The position numbers and the translations under genes are program-made. The notes below the pieces were generated by a model. That model had not been told where the DNA came from. It made no database searches and worked only from the letters and a program-made list of their open reading frames with translations. Source: a virus. From it: 30,638 nt of DNA. Each line of letters begins with the position of its first letter. The first letter of the stretch is position 1. Positions 7,927 to 16,345 of the stretch are shown here, piece after piece. The stretch covers positions 1-30,638 of IMG/VR virus record IMGVR_UViG_3300044991_001372; one strand, 5' to 3'.

Positions 7927-9474
7927 TTATTTTAATTTTGACATTAAGTCTTTCATTCTTAAGAACTGTGGATTCTCATATGTTTTAGATTCAATTAGAT
8001 TGATTGCTGAACCTGTTGAAGGTGCTTTAGCAATTGTTCTTTCTAATGACTCATTCATAGGTTGAGAAGAAGTTCCTGTAAGTTCATCCTTAACGACTTT
8101 GTATAAGTTTTTAGATTCTTTAATGTTTTCAACACCGTCAAATCTTCTTAAGATATTTATTTTTTCTTGTTTGGACGTTGAATGTTCTGTAAACAAACGT
8201 GTAGCGTAAGCTAAGTTTGAATTAAACACGGCAACCTCATTCAATTTATTTCTAAATACGTTAAGAGCTTTTCTGTATTCTTCATTTTTTTCTCTAAGAA
8301 CTCTTAATTCAGTTGTATTAGTATTCTCTTTAATTGCGGTATTAAAAGATGAGTGTGCTCTTGGTTTTGGCAAACCACCTTTTCTGAAATTACTTCCATT
8401 ACCTAATGTGCGAGAAGCCTCTTTTGTTTCAGCTTTTTTAGTTGTGTTAGCAACTTGCTCTTTTGTTTCTGTTTTTTTAACAGTTTTCATTTTACCTTCA
8501 AGATTTTCACCATCTTTGTAATCAAATTTTGCTTTTCCTGTACCCATAGTTACATTAGCAGATTTTTTTACAGTTTTGAAACCACCATTTTGATTAGGTT
8601 TAGCGTCATATTTAAATTTACTAGGATTTCCTAATCCGGTTCCTTTAGGTTTTACAGTCATTTTAGATTCTACTACTGTATCATCATCCATATCCATATC
8701 GTCTTGTTCTTCTAACTCTGTGTCGTCTTCATCATCAAAAGAAATTTCATAAACGATTTCTTCATCGTCCATATCTTCTTCTTCGTCAAATTCTGATTCA
8801 AAATCTTTAAAGTGTCCATCAACATCTCCAATTTTATGACCATCACGTCTTTTAAAATCGTGTTTGTTTCCACCAAACGCTTCTCCCATTTCTGAATCTT
8901 CGTCGTCATTATCAAATACTCTAGAGATGATATCTTCAATACCTTCAGAATCATCGTCTTCATCTTCATCTTCAAAGTCAAATTCGTCTTCGTCTTCGTC
9001 TTCGTCGTTAAATTGTTCAAACATTTCATCTTCGTTCTCACCAACAATCATGTATTCTTTGTTGTTCTCATTGTCTTTTAAACTGATGTTACCAGAATCA
9101 TCTTTAGTAACAACAATATTATCCTCAGGTCCCATTAATTGAAATACACGTAAGATTTCTTCATCGTCCTCTATGTCAGTAAGGTCTATGGTTTCTTCGT
9201 CATCATCCATATCTACATTATCAGTATCCATGTCGTCTTCCATATCAACATCAACATCCATGTCATCCATGTCTGTATCTGTGTCCATGTCATCCATGTC
9301 AACTTCAGTGTCAATCTCTTCTTCTTCTTGTTCTGTAAGAGATTCTTTTACTAGTTCTTTGATTTCTTGCGACATTGTCGAAGCAAGTATTCCTTTTGCA
9401 TTTTCAGCTACCGCTTCTTCCAAATTTTTCATTTGGATGATAGCTTCTTCAACTAAAGATTTTTCTTTTGCCAT
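7927..9474 (-). CDS. Prohead core scaffold protein, T4 gp22-like
   Basis: 515 residues. Residues ~50-260 are extremely acidic with Asp/Met and Glu/Asp tracts (DMDDMDTDTDMDDMD), typical of a degradable prohead core. The C-terminal ~130 residues are helical with RKALNVFRNKLNEVAVFNSN and LFTEHSTSKQEK, a pattern I associate with gp22-like scaffolds. Candidate gp21 sites such as SLTE|Q (near Glu47) fit the known fate of gp22, which is cut to peptides during maturation. It lies immediately upstream of the capsid gene, as in T4. A Lys/Gly-rich linker (residues ~270-370) separates the acidic and helical parts. Much longer than T4 gp22 (269 aa) because of the acidic region. Confidence 0.82.
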   Translation of the reverse strand: MAKEKSLVEEAIIQMKNLEEAVAENAKGILASTMSQEIKELVKESLTEQEEEEIDTEVDMDDMDTDTDMDDMDVDVDMEDDMDTDNVDMDDDEETIDLTDIEDDEEILRVFQLMGPEDNIVVTKDDSGNISLKDNENNKEYMIVGENEDEMFEQFNDEDEDEDEFDFEDEDEDDDSEGIEDIISRVFDNDDEDSEMGEAFGGNKHDFKRRDGHKIGDVDGHFKDFESEFDEEEDMDDEEIVYEISFDDEDDTELEEQDDMDMDDDTVVESKMTVKPKGTGLGNPSKFKYDAKPNQNGGFKTVKKSANVTMGTGKAKFDYKDGENLEGKMKTVKKTETKEQVANTTKKAETKEASRTLGNGSNFRKGGLPKPRAHSSFNTAIKENTNTTELRVLREKNEEYRKALNVFRNKLNEVAVFNSNLAYATRLFTEHSTSKQEKINILRRFDGVENIKESKNLYKVVKDELTGTSSQPMNESLERTIAKAPSTGSAINLIESKTYENPQFLRMKDLMSKLK

Positions 9475-9494
9475 TTGTGTTTAAGTTATTTTAA

Positions 9495-9506
9495 TATATA
9501 AATATC
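9495..9506 (-). promoter_or_regulatory. ATATTTATATAT late element before the scaffold gene
   Basis: The minus strand reads ATATTTATATAT about 21 bases before the ATG at 9474. It probably drives gp22 and gp23 as a separate strong unit, because a terminator (9595-9618) closes the preceding unit. Confidence 0.5.
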
Positions 9507-9510
9507 TCCC

Positions 9511-9539
9511 ATTATCAAAAAATCATTATTTTTGATAAT
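9511..9539. repeat. Perfect 11-bp inverted repeat upstream of the scaffold gene
   Basis: ATTATCAAAAA (9511-9521) and TTTTTGATAAT (9529-9539) with a 7-base loop. It abuts the upstream side of the ATATTTATATAT element and has no following T-run, so it looks more like an operator or activator site than a terminator. Confidence 0.6.
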
Positions 9540-9594
9540 TTGGTGTTGAGTTTTTTATACTAATAAATATTACCAAAAAAATAAAAGCATAAAA

Positions 9595-9618
9595 AAAGGA
9601 GACATTTCTGTCTCCTTT
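9595..9618 (-). terminator. Intrinsic terminator after the 69-aa gene
   Basis: A 9-bp perfect stem (AAAGGAGAC / GTCTCCTTT) with a 6-base loop. On the minus strand it is followed by further T residues. It ends the terminase-portal-protease transcription unit ahead of scaffold and capsid. Confidence 0.78.
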
Positions 9619-9640
9619 ATTAATTATTGAATATAAATTC

Positions 9641-9850
9641 TTATTCTATCACTTCATCAATTTTGCTTTCAACAATTGCTGTGATTCTCCATTCCATTGT
9701 ATAATGCTCAAAAACTTTCGTAACTTTCGCTTCTACATCAGTTGGGTTATAACCACTAACTAATTTTTCTTCTCTTAATTTTTTAATCTTTCCTGATGCC
9801 TCATCAACTGAGTCTAATGTAATTTTTGCAATGAAATACTTCTCGTCCAT
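9641..9850 (-). CDS. Small conserved-type protein, DUF4494-like
   Basis: 69 residues: KYFIAKITLDSVDEASGKIK, then EKLVSGYNPTDVEAKVTKVF, then MEWRITAIVESKIDEVIE. The order strand, 'yLV-x-a-x-s-x-T-x-x-E-a-x' helix, strand resembles the DUF4494 family common in Bacteroidota genomes and their phages. No function is established. It is 17 bases downstream of the prohead protease and ends at a terminator, so it is co-expressed with head genes and may be a small assembly factor. The family call is from memory of the pattern and is moderate only. Confidence 0.5.
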   Translation of the reverse strand: MDEKYFIAKITLDSVDEASGKIKKLREEKLVSGYNPTDVEAKVTKVFEHYTMEWRITAIVESKIDEVIE

Positions 9851-9867
9851 AATTTTTTTTATTTAGT

Positions 9868-10593
9868 TTAATGACCTAAATAATCGTTTAATTTTTTCAT
9901 TAAGTCAAGTGATTTATTACCTGAATTACCAACATGTCTTTCAACACTCATTCTTTTCTCTTCATCTAAGTTTTCATCATACAAACTTTTATCCTCTTTA
10001 TTTAAAAATAGGTATGCTCCCGGTGTTGAAGGTGAAGACACTAAGTCAAAACAAATTAATTCAAAATCATCTTGTACTTCGTTTTGTTCACCAATTTTTT
10101 TAAGTGACCCAACACCTCTTGATGATATACCTAAAGTAACTCCTTGTCTTAAGTAATTTGCCGCTAAATCTCCTTTGGTTGAACAAATACCACTTTCATG
10201 GTAACCCGGTGATGTCAATAATTTAATCTTCCCCATTAAGACATTACCTTCCCACCATACTTCGGTGATTGCGTGAGAAACTCTATCTAAATCAATAAGA
10301 GATGATTCCGGGTGATTTAACTCGGATAGGGCGGTACCCTTTTTAATCATTTTCTTATAATTTTCGGCTTCTCTTTTTAATATACGTTCAGGGTATAATC
10401 TACCATTTCTATTTGGGGTGTCATATTTTTGTAATACAGCATAAAATTCAAATGGTTTTGAGTGGTCTAACATTTCGTTAGATTCTCTAATTAAAGTTTC
10501 GTTACGATTATCCTTTGGGTTAATATACCCGGCATCATACTCAACTAATATACCTTTTCCTGATTCGTTCGGTTGTAATATTTTTAAACTCAT
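9868..10593 (-). CDS. Prohead maturation protease, T4 gp21-like
   Basis: 241 residues, close to T4 gp21 (212). The herpesvirus-protease-like fold of this family is signalled by the catalytic His in SELNHPES (His93) and the catalytic Ser in GVTLGISSRG (Ser157 or Ser158), with FELICFDLVSSPSTPGA forming the conserved strand and loop after it. YDTPNRNGRLYP at residues 58-68 is the usual N-terminal signature. Expected role: cleave scaffold, capsid and internal proteins after Glu in [I/L]-x-E sites inside the prohead, then self-degrade. It sits upstream of scaffold and capsid as in T4. Confidence 0.9.
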   Translation of the reverse strand: MSLKILQPNESGKGILVEYDAGYINPKDNRNETLIRESNEMLDHSKPFEFYAVLQKYDTPNRNGRLYPERILKREAENYKKMIKKGTALSELNHPESSLIDLDRVSHAITEVWWEGNVLMGKIKLLTSPGYHESGICSTKGDLAANYLRQGVTLGISSRGVGSLKKIGEQNEVQDDFELICFDLVSSPSTPGAYLFLNKEDKSLYDENLDEEKRMSVERHVGNSGNKSLDLMKKLNDYLGH

Positions 10594-10616
10594 TTTAAAT
10601 GTTTTAATAATAAATA

Positions 10617-11087
10617 TTAAACATTTTCGGTTTGTAACGGATATTCAACGGATTTGATTTTTTTAGTTAGATAAAACTTAAAATAATTATTATTATAAAA
10701 GTTATCATTAAAGATTTGATTTGTTATTTTTATTAATGAATCTTTAATTTGTTTTGATTTAAAATCTAAGTTTTCCTCAATAATAAAAAAATTAATTTCA
10801 ATATTCATAAATGATTTTTTTCCTAAATTTAAACCGCTTGACCTTAAATCTAAATCAACGATGAATTTTGTGTCAAAAATTTTATTATTTAAAGAGTCGT
10901 AAACTGAGTGTTTTACTCCCCTACTTAGGTTTAAAACTGTTCTGTTCCAATTATCACAATCATAGAATGGTTCAACCCATGTTTGTATATTTAAGTAAAG
11001 TGATTTTAAGTTGACAGAATCAACTGTTCCATAAACAACTTTTGCGGTTTTGAAACCGTTTAGTTGAGAGGTTTTCCCCTTTTTCAT
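10617..11087 (-). CDS. Unknown protein between core gene and prohead protease
   Basis: 156 residues, basic overall, with SVNLKSLYLNIQTWVEP, NWNRTVLNLSRGVKHSVYDS and DLDLRSSGLNLGKKSFMNIE. The alternating pattern suggests a mixed alpha/beta domain. No signal peptide or catalytic motif is visible. It lies 23 bases upstream of the prohead protease in a position where T4 carries small core genes (67, 68), but I see no sequence similarity to those. Probably a head-assembly or structural component by context only. Confidence 0.55.
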   Translation of the reverse strand: MKKGKTSQLNGFKTAKVVYGTVDSVNLKSLYLNIQTWVEPFYDCDNWNRTVLNLSRGVKHSVYDSLNNKIFDTKFIVDLDLRSSGLNLGKKSFMNIEINFFIIEENLDFKSKQIKDSLIKITNQIFNDNFYNNNYFKFYLTKKIKSVEYPLQTENV

Positions 11088-11179
11088 TAATTTTCATATT
11101 TTTCCTTTTATTTTTAAAAAAGATAGGTGAAAATAGGTGTTAGGTCAAATTTTTTGTTAATTTGAAATATATGTATAAT

Positions 11180-11374
11180 ATGTTAATAATTAAATTAGAT
11201 AAAAATACAACAATAGAGAAAGCGTTAAAACTCTATAAAAGTAAAGTTATTAAGACACGTCAAAGTTCTGAACTTAATAAAAGAAAAGAATTTATTAAAC
11301 CTTCCGTAAAAAAAAGAAACGTGTTAGCGAAAGCTAAACACGTTCAATTAAAATATTATTCGGATAATAATTAA
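11180..11374 (+). CDS. rpsU: Ribosomal protein bS21 homologue
   Basis: 64 residues from the ATG at 11180. Earlier in-frame TTG and ATG codons would add residues absent from bS21. The pattern MLIIKLDKNTTIEKALKLYK, then KSKVIKT, ELNKRKEFIKPSVKKR and KAKHVQ follows bS21 along its whole length, and the MLII start is the form found in Bacteroidota. bS21 binds the 30S platform next to the 16S 3' end. Aligned without gaps to my recollection of flavobacterial bS21 (KAAYIQ), the phage has His at position 54 where the host has Tyr. The gene is the only plus-strand gene within the head block, and its stop overlaps the end of the convergent 239-aa gene by 4 bases. No Shine-Dalgarno sequence precedes it. 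Confidence 0.85.
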   Translation: MLIIKLDKNTTIEKALKLYKSKVIKTRQSSELNKRKEFIKPSVKKRNVLAKAKHVQLKYYSDNN

Positions 11375-12090
11375 AGATTTTCTTTTAAACTTTTAAGTTT
11401 AAAATAAGTCAATTTGTCGTACTTCTCAGATATCACTTTTGTAAGTGTTTCATCAATTCTACCTTTCACTGAATTATCTTCAGATGACTCTTTCATTGCA
11501 TTTAATTTATCTACCACATTTTCTTTAAGAGTGTTGAATTTAACTATTAATTCTTCATCGTTTTCTGATAACAATTTAATAATTTCTTTTTTATCAGACT
11601 CATTTAAACCATCAATATAATTTTTAATAGTTTTGTTTGCCACACTAACCATAGTTGATAATGGAAGTTCAATACCTTTAGTTTGTATAACCGGTATTTT
11701 TTTTAAATTTTCTAAAATTAAATTTTTACTTTTAAGTCTAGATTCAATAGTTAAAACATCTGTTGAAAATAGGTTATCAATGTTTTCATATGAATTATCT
11801 GATTTCGTATTTTTAACCCACGTATTTAATTTTTTTAAATCTGCTGGTAAAATTTTATTTACAGCATTTTCATATAGAGTAATACATTCATGGATGTATT
11901 CTCTTGAGTATAAATCATTCAAACCCTTTCTAGTGTTTAATTCATCATACATGTAGAAAATTTTACTAACATTTTTATTTTCTAATACAAGTTTTTTAAA
12001 TGTTTTCAATTCGTCTTTAAATGTATCGTTTTTATACGATTCAAGTAATACGTTTTCTATCTTTGATTTTAATATTCCAAACTTTGTCAT
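11371..12090 (-). CDS. Helical probable prohead core protein between portal and protease
   Basis: 239 residues from the ATG at 12090; an upstream in-frame start would add eight residues (IFIIKKK) and overlap the portal stop. Almost entirely predicted helix and rich in Lys, Glu, Leu and Asn, with TKFGILKSKIENVLLESYKN at the start. LLE|S near residue 15 is a candidate gp21 cleavage site. Between gp20 and gp21 T4 carries the small core genes 67 and 68, so a prohead core role fits the position, but I see no convincing similarity. It follows the portal gene by 20 bases. Confidence 0.55.
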   Translation of the reverse strand: MTKFGILKSKIENVLLESYKNDTFKDELKTFKKLVLENKNVSKIFYMYDELNTRKGLNDLYSREYIHECITLYENAVNKILPADLKKLNTWVKNTKSDNSYENIDNLFSTDVLTIESRLKSKNLILENLKKIPVIQTKGIELPLSTMVSVANKTIKNYIDGLNESDKKEIIKLLSENDEELIVKFNTLKENVVDKLNAMKESSEDNSVKGRIDETLTKVISEKYDKLTYFKLKSLKENL

Positions 12091-12102
12091 TTTCTTTTTA
12101 AT

Positions 12103-12111
12103 TATAAATAT
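12103..12111 (-). promoter_or_regulatory. ATATTTATA element before the 239-aa core gene
   Basis: The minus strand reads ATATTTATA 12 bases before the ATG at 12090, overlapping the last base of the portal stop codon. Same core as before other head genes. Confidence 0.4.
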
Positions 12112-13973
12112 CAATCATTTAAGATTTTATTCAATTCTTTCTCTATATCACCTAAAGAATTTCTTGCTCGAGATAAATCAATATATGAATCATCTTCAGT
12201 TAAACTACGACTTTCCAATAAAATGTTCATATTCTCCCGTGTTTTTGATTCAGGAGTTAATTCTGCCTCTCCACCAGGTGGTCCTCCAGCTTCAGGTGCT
12301 CCGCCTGGTTCAGGCGCTCCGCCTAGTTCAGGTTCACCCCCTAATTCAGATTCAAGACCTCCTAATGCTCCACCGCCAGCAGGTGGTGCTGGGGTAGCGG
12401 CTCCAACAGCAGTTGTTCCGGATTTACTTGCGTATAATTTATCAATAGTGTCAAATACACCTGTATGGGTAATGATAGTGGCGGTATTTGTTAACTCAGC
12501 ACCAACGGCTTTTTCAATACGTTGTTGTTGTAAGTCTAATTTAATTTCTTCATCAGAGAATCCTAATACGTGTTTCTTAGCCCATGTAACGGATACCGGA
12601 GCAATACCTTCAATGGCTGCAACAGCATCTTTATACAATAAAATTTTCTCTTTCCAAATATCAATTTTTAATAAATCAGCTTGAGAAGATGGATTTGTAA
12701 GTGCTAATGTAAAGTTTGATAATTCATCCTCAAATCCTAATAAGAATAAATGAATAATTGCAATTTTATTTAATTCGGCAATCATTGATTTTTGTATTCT
12801 ATTAATTGTTCTTGCAAAACGAATATCCATTAATGATAAGTTTTTACCATCTCCAGTAACTTCTTCAAAACCTAAAAACGCTTTAGGTACACGAAGAGCG
12901 GTTAATAATTTCTTTTGGATATATTCAATATCCGCAATCTCAGCTAAGTTTTGAGCTCCGGGTAATGTATCAATAGGGTTTGGTGCCGCAGGGTCACGAA
13001 CAGGAATAAAGTAATCTTGGTCAACCGCCATTTGGTTAAATCTCATATCAACATTTCCGGTTTGAGAGTCAACAACTTGACTTCTTTTAAATTTGTTAGC
13101 CACACGTTGTACATATGGTTCAACATCTTTATCGTCCATATTACCAACATAAACTTTGAACACCCGTCTTTCAGGTGCTCTTGAAGTTCTATAGATTAAC
13201 ATCGCATCTTCGGACAATAATAATTGTTTCCAAATACGTCTTGCTTTTTCTAACATAGAAGTACCATAAGGAAGTTTTCTATCATCACCCAATAATCTAA
13301 AGTGAGCTATCTCCCATGAATTAAATTCCATGTCTTTAACTTTCCATTTAAAACGTAATCCTCTATTTTCAAGTGGTTCATCAACATTTGCCGCTTTTGC
13401 CGCCATACCACGTTCTAAACGTTCTATCTCAATATTTGGTAATTGCATACACCCAACAATACCCTTTTCAGCATCCAATTTTAGATACACAAAGTTATCC
13501 CCATATTTACAAGTGTTTCTTGTCCACATAGGTAAGTTGGTATTTAAATCTAAAACATTATTGAATAAGTCTGTTAAGATACTTTTTATTCTTTTTGATT
13601 CAGAATAAATCTGTAACATATAACCATTTTGGTCCACTGTTGTCGATTCCTCACCGTAGATATCTAACGCTGCTGAAATTTCAGGAGTATACTCCATAGA
13701 CTCATAATCATAAAATGAGGCTAAACGAGTTGGTTCATAATATACCGCTTGAGTATATAAATTACTCTCAATTTTAGTCCATTGATTGGCTAAGTAATAA
13801 GTTTGTTGTGCCTGTAATTTCTCTCTCTCGTATTCGGCTTTAGATGTGGTTTTTAATAATTCCTTCTTGTCTAACTTATATACGGGATAATCTTGGTTCA
13901 ATAACGAGTTTGGTCCAAATGCTTTGGATAACCTTTGCCAAACTGTTAAATCATTATTTTGATTGTTTTCCAT
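12111..13973 (-). CDS. Portal protein, T4 gp20-like
   Basis: 620 residues; T4 gp20 has 524. Recognised from the portal-type N-terminus (WQRLSKAFGP, YYLANQWTKIESNLY), SFYDYESMEYTPEISAALDI, the region NTCKYGDNFVYLKLD, and the helix with LLSEDAMLIYRTSRAPERRV and DVEPYVQRVANKFKR that matches gp20-like portals. EEVTGDGKNLSLMDIRFART is also typical. The C-terminal ~100 residues are an added low-complexity segment of GGAPE/GGEPE repeats followed by a charged helix. The dodecameric portal forms the DNA entry vertex, nucleates prohead assembly and docks the terminase encoded upstream. Confidence 0.9.
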   Translation of the reverse strand: MENNQNNDLTVWQRLSKAFGPNSLLNQDYPVYKLDKKELLKTTSKAEYEREKLQAQQTYYLANQWTKIESNLYTQAVYYEPTRLASFYDYESMEYTPEISAALDIYGEESTTVDQNGYMLQIYSESKRIKSILTDLFNNVLDLNTNLPMWTRNTCKYGDNFVYLKLDAEKGIVGCMQLPNIEIERLERGMAAKAANVDEPLENRGLRFKWKVKDMEFNSWEIAHFRLLGDDRKLPYGTSMLEKARRIWKQLLLSEDAMLIYRTSRAPERRVFKVYVGNMDDKDVEPYVQRVANKFKRSQVVDSQTGNVDMRFNQMAVDQDYFIPVRDPAAPNPIDTLPGAQNLAEIADIEYIQKKLLTALRVPKAFLGFEEVTGDGKNLSLMDIRFARTINRIQKSMIAELNKIAIIHLFLLGFEDELSNFTLALTNPSSQADLLKIDIWKEKILLYKDAVAAIEGIAPVSVTWAKKHVLGFSDEEIKLDLQQQRIEKAVGAELTNTATIITHTGVFDTIDKLYASKSGTTAVGAATPAPPAGGGALGGLESELGGEPELGGAPEPGGAPEAGGPPGGEAELTPESKTRENMNILLESRSLTEDDSYIDLSRARNSLGDIEKELNKILND

Positions 13974-14030
13974 ATGAAAAATTTAAATATTTTTTTATTT
14001 TAATAAATAGTTGAGATTAATCAAATATTA

Positions 14031-14534
14031 TTATGGCATCGTCGGTGTGGGGGTTGGTGTAGGGTAATTCACGGGCGGCACCGGTATTGGAAACGGGTGA
14101 CACTCAACAATTAAATTGTCATCATTTTCTGCAGTAATTCTAATATAATCTTCAGTAGCCAAGTAACAAATTTCAACAATTGGTGACGGAGTCATTGTAG
14201 GTGTTGGCGTAGGTGTTGGAGTACTTGTTGGTGGTGGTGTAGGCGTTGGTGTTGGTGTTGGTTCCGGAGTAGGTGTTGGTGGAAGAGCCCCACTAAATAC
14301 ATCAACAGTTCTACGTTTTACAAATTCAGGTTCAAATACTTTAACACTTAAAATATCTTGACCCGGAACAACCAATCTAGAACCGGCAAATATTTTTCCT
14401 GATTTTTTTCTGTTAACAAAACCACCTGATTTACCGACACCTGTATTAAGAGGGGCATTTGCATACAAATCAGCATTTGCGTCAAACGTAATACTATTAT
14501 TTAAAGAAGAGGTTTTTCTATCGGTGGTACCCAT
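14031..14534 (-). CDS. Pro/Thr-repeat protein between terminase and portal
   Basis: 167 residues. Residues ~1-80 form a small globular region with SGKIFAGSRLVVPGQDILSV and VFEPEFVKRRTVDVFSGA. This is followed by a long PTPTPTP tract, a short hydrophobic segment (VEICYLATEDYIRI), and a second PT tract at the C-terminus. There is no signal peptide. Pro/Thr tracts are usually extended linkers in surface or tail proteins. By position it is co-expressed with head genes and may be a decoration or connector component. The repeat DNA (tggtgttggtgt-type) is prone to length changes. No family recognised. Confidence 0.55.
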   Translation of the reverse strand: MGTTDRKTSSLNNSITFDANADLYANAPLNTGVGKSGGFVNRKKSGKIFAGSRLVVPGQDILSVKVFEPEFVKRRTVDVFSGALPPTPTPEPTPTPTPTPPPTSTPTPTPTPTMTPSPIVEICYLATEDYIRITAENDDNLIVECHPFPIPVPPVNYPTPTPTPTMP

Positions 14535-14554
14535 TTATGTTTATTTGATAAATA

Positions 14555-16324
14555 TTATCTATTCCCAAATAACCAGCCGTATTTTAGATAATCGTCTTTA
14601 CTTATGTTACCATTACTGAAATGACCAACCCTTTCATTAGTGTTAGGGATTACAGGGTTAAATGAGATAGCTTCTCTAACATTATCGTTATTACTAATTG
14701 ACCAAGAGTCAATCATTGCTTTAGTGTGTTCAGTAACTTTTGTTAATTTACTAAATGAAGATTCAGCAACATATGTCGCCATCGCAATTGACATAATTAA
14801 ATCGTCGTGATGACCCTTTTGATGGTCAGGTCGACCATTCATATAGATAAACGTATTCATTTCGTTATATAGTCTTGAACTATATATCCTAAATCCGTGT
14901 CTCATAACTTCTTCATATGATGCAATAATTTGCACCCTCTTATTGTTAAAGTTAATACCAGGAATTTTTTCAGCAGCTTTTGGGTCGTACTTCCATTTGT
15001 TTGCGGAATCAACACCATCAATATATAAGTCTTTAAAGTTCATTTCCTGCAACTTTCTTGCCGTTGATACCCCCATCCCACCGGTAATATCAATAACGAC
15101 AAAACAAGAATATACTGTCGCCCATTTGTGACAAATTTCCGCCATAGTATCTGGTGGTAATTTTCCAACATATTCTGCAACTTGTTCCATAGTGTCAAAA
15201 TCAACAATTTGAAAAGAACTAAAATCCTCCGAATCTCCACGAGAAACGTCAACACCCATAATGTATTTATGTCCAATAATTGGGTCTTTCCAAATCCAAA
15301 GAGCATTACCCATTCTTTTACTGATAGGTTCTAAAATCATATTTTCACGTATTTTATTCATCATAACTGAATCAAATACGTTATCCCCCGAACCTAAAAA
15401 GTTACATTCTAACTCCTGAGATACTTTACGTTTGTCATATTTTAATTTTTTAACCATCGCCTCAAACCAAGAAGAACAAGGTTTAAAACCAGCGTCCATT
15501 ATAATTCTTAATTCTTTATAATTTCTATTCTCATATGGTATTTTAGCCCAATCAATAATATCGTCAGGTTTGTAATCTTCTTTGTTTAATAGATAATGAA
15601 TAACATCATCTGTCTTAACTAAAAATAAATCTTTAGTATAACGTGGGTCACGAAACCAAAACATTTCCGTAATTTTGAAATCATTCATATTACGTAACGC
15701 TTGGTCATATATCTCATAATAAATCGCATCATAACCATTAGGTGTGGATACAACAATTACTTTACCACCCGTAGACAGGGAAGCCATACAAGCAGCCCAA
15801 AAGTCACTATCAGCCTCAATAAAGGCTGCCTCATCAAATATAAGTATGGTGGGGGTAAATCCACGCAAGGCATCCTTAGATGTTGCAACGGCTTTAACCT
15901 CACATCCATTTGTTAATTTATAATGTTTTTGAGAATTTTTTGTTTTGTCAAAATCTACACCTGTCCAAGAAGGCCATTGACCCACAAATGCTTTTATTTT
16001 ATTAGCCATCTCCAATGAGGTGTCTAACTTATTAGCAATAATTAAGATTTTTTCAGGGGTTTCTTTTCTAGCAAATACAAGTTTTCGTGACATCCAAGCC
16101 GCAGTAACTGTTGATACCCCGGCTTGTCTGTACTTTAATGCTATATTCTCATTGTAGTTTTCGTAATCTTCTAATAATGATAATTGGTCAGGAAAAAGTT
16201 CCAAAGGAACATATTTTTTAACTGTGTTATCATATGTTTCTAAATACGTTCTAAGTGCGTATTCAACATCTCGACTACATTTTACGTATTCTACTAATAC
16301 TTGTTCTCTTGTTAAGTTTGACAT
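14555..16324 (-). CDS. Large terminase subunit, T4 gp17-like
   Basis: 589 residues from the ATG at 16324; a TTG six codons earlier is less likely and almost abuts the upstream gene's stop. ATPase motifs: deviant Walker A KYRQAGVSTV (residues 64-73), Walker B ILIFDEAAF (160-168) and coupling motif VVSTPNG (191-197). Nuclease motifs: GVDVSRGDSEDFSSF with the first acidic residue, CFVVIDITGGMG, and HHDDLIMSIAMA near the C-terminus. This is the two-domain motor that cuts concatemers and pumps DNA through the portal. No obvious small-terminase gene is seen in the window. Confidence 0.94.
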   Translation of the reverse strand: MSNLTREQVLVEYVKCSRDVEYALRTYLETYDNTVKKYVPLELFPDQLSLLEDYENYNENIALKYRQAGVSTVTAAWMSRKLVFARKETPEKILIIANKLDTSLEMANKIKAFVGQWPSWTGVDFDKTKNSQKHYKLTNGCEVKAVATSKDALRGFTPTILIFDEAAFIEADSDFWAACMASLSTGGKVIVVSTPNGYDAIYYEIYDQALRNMNDFKITEMFWFRDPRYTKDLFLVKTDDVIHYLLNKEDYKPDDIIDWAKIPYENRNYKELRIIMDAGFKPCSSWFEAMVKKLKYDKRKVSQELECNFLGSGDNVFDSVMMNKIRENMILEPISKRMGNALWIWKDPIIGHKYIMGVDVSRGDSEDFSSFQIVDFDTMEQVAEYVGKLPPDTMAEICHKWATVYSCFVVIDITGGMGVSTARKLQEMNFKDLYIDGVDSANKWKYDPKAAEKIPGINFNNKRVQIIASYEEVMRHGFRIYSSRLYNEMNTFIYMNGRPDHQKGHHDDLIMSIAMATYVAESSFSKLTKVTEHTKAMIDSWSISNNDNVREAISFNPVIPNTNERVGHFSNGNISKDDYLKYGWLFGNR

Positions 16325-16345
16325 ACATATAGTTGTCGGCAATTT

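Noticed and set aside
9220-9310. Regular short repeats resembling a CRISPR array or satellite
   Set aside because: The period follows codons of an Asp-Met-rich protein segment; there are no unique spacers and no cas genes.
8864-9484. Ser-rich open frames on the plus strand opposite the scaffold gene
   Set aside because: They are reverse complements of the Asp/Glu-rich coding tracts (gat/gaa runs read as tca/ttc) and have no independent start context or motif.
11101-11180. A host-type promoter for the bS21 gene (TTAATTTG near 11157-11164)
   Set aside because: The -7 box has a mismatch at its second position and no TTG lies at the proper distance, so I did not list it as a feature.
12164-12684. 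Open frames on the plus strand opposite the portal C-terminus, one Pro/Gly/Ser-rich
   Set aside because: They mirror the GGAPE low-complexity coding repeat; the portal frame is clearly the real gene.
15040-15306. Minus-strand 88-residue open frame inside the terminase gene
   Set aside because: Out-of-frame shadow of the terminase nuclease domain, without its own start signal or known motif.
16300-16345. TTG start giving a terminase six residues longer
   Set aside because: The ATG at 16324 gives a normal N-terminus; the TTG has no supporting signal and nearly abuts the upstream stop codon.
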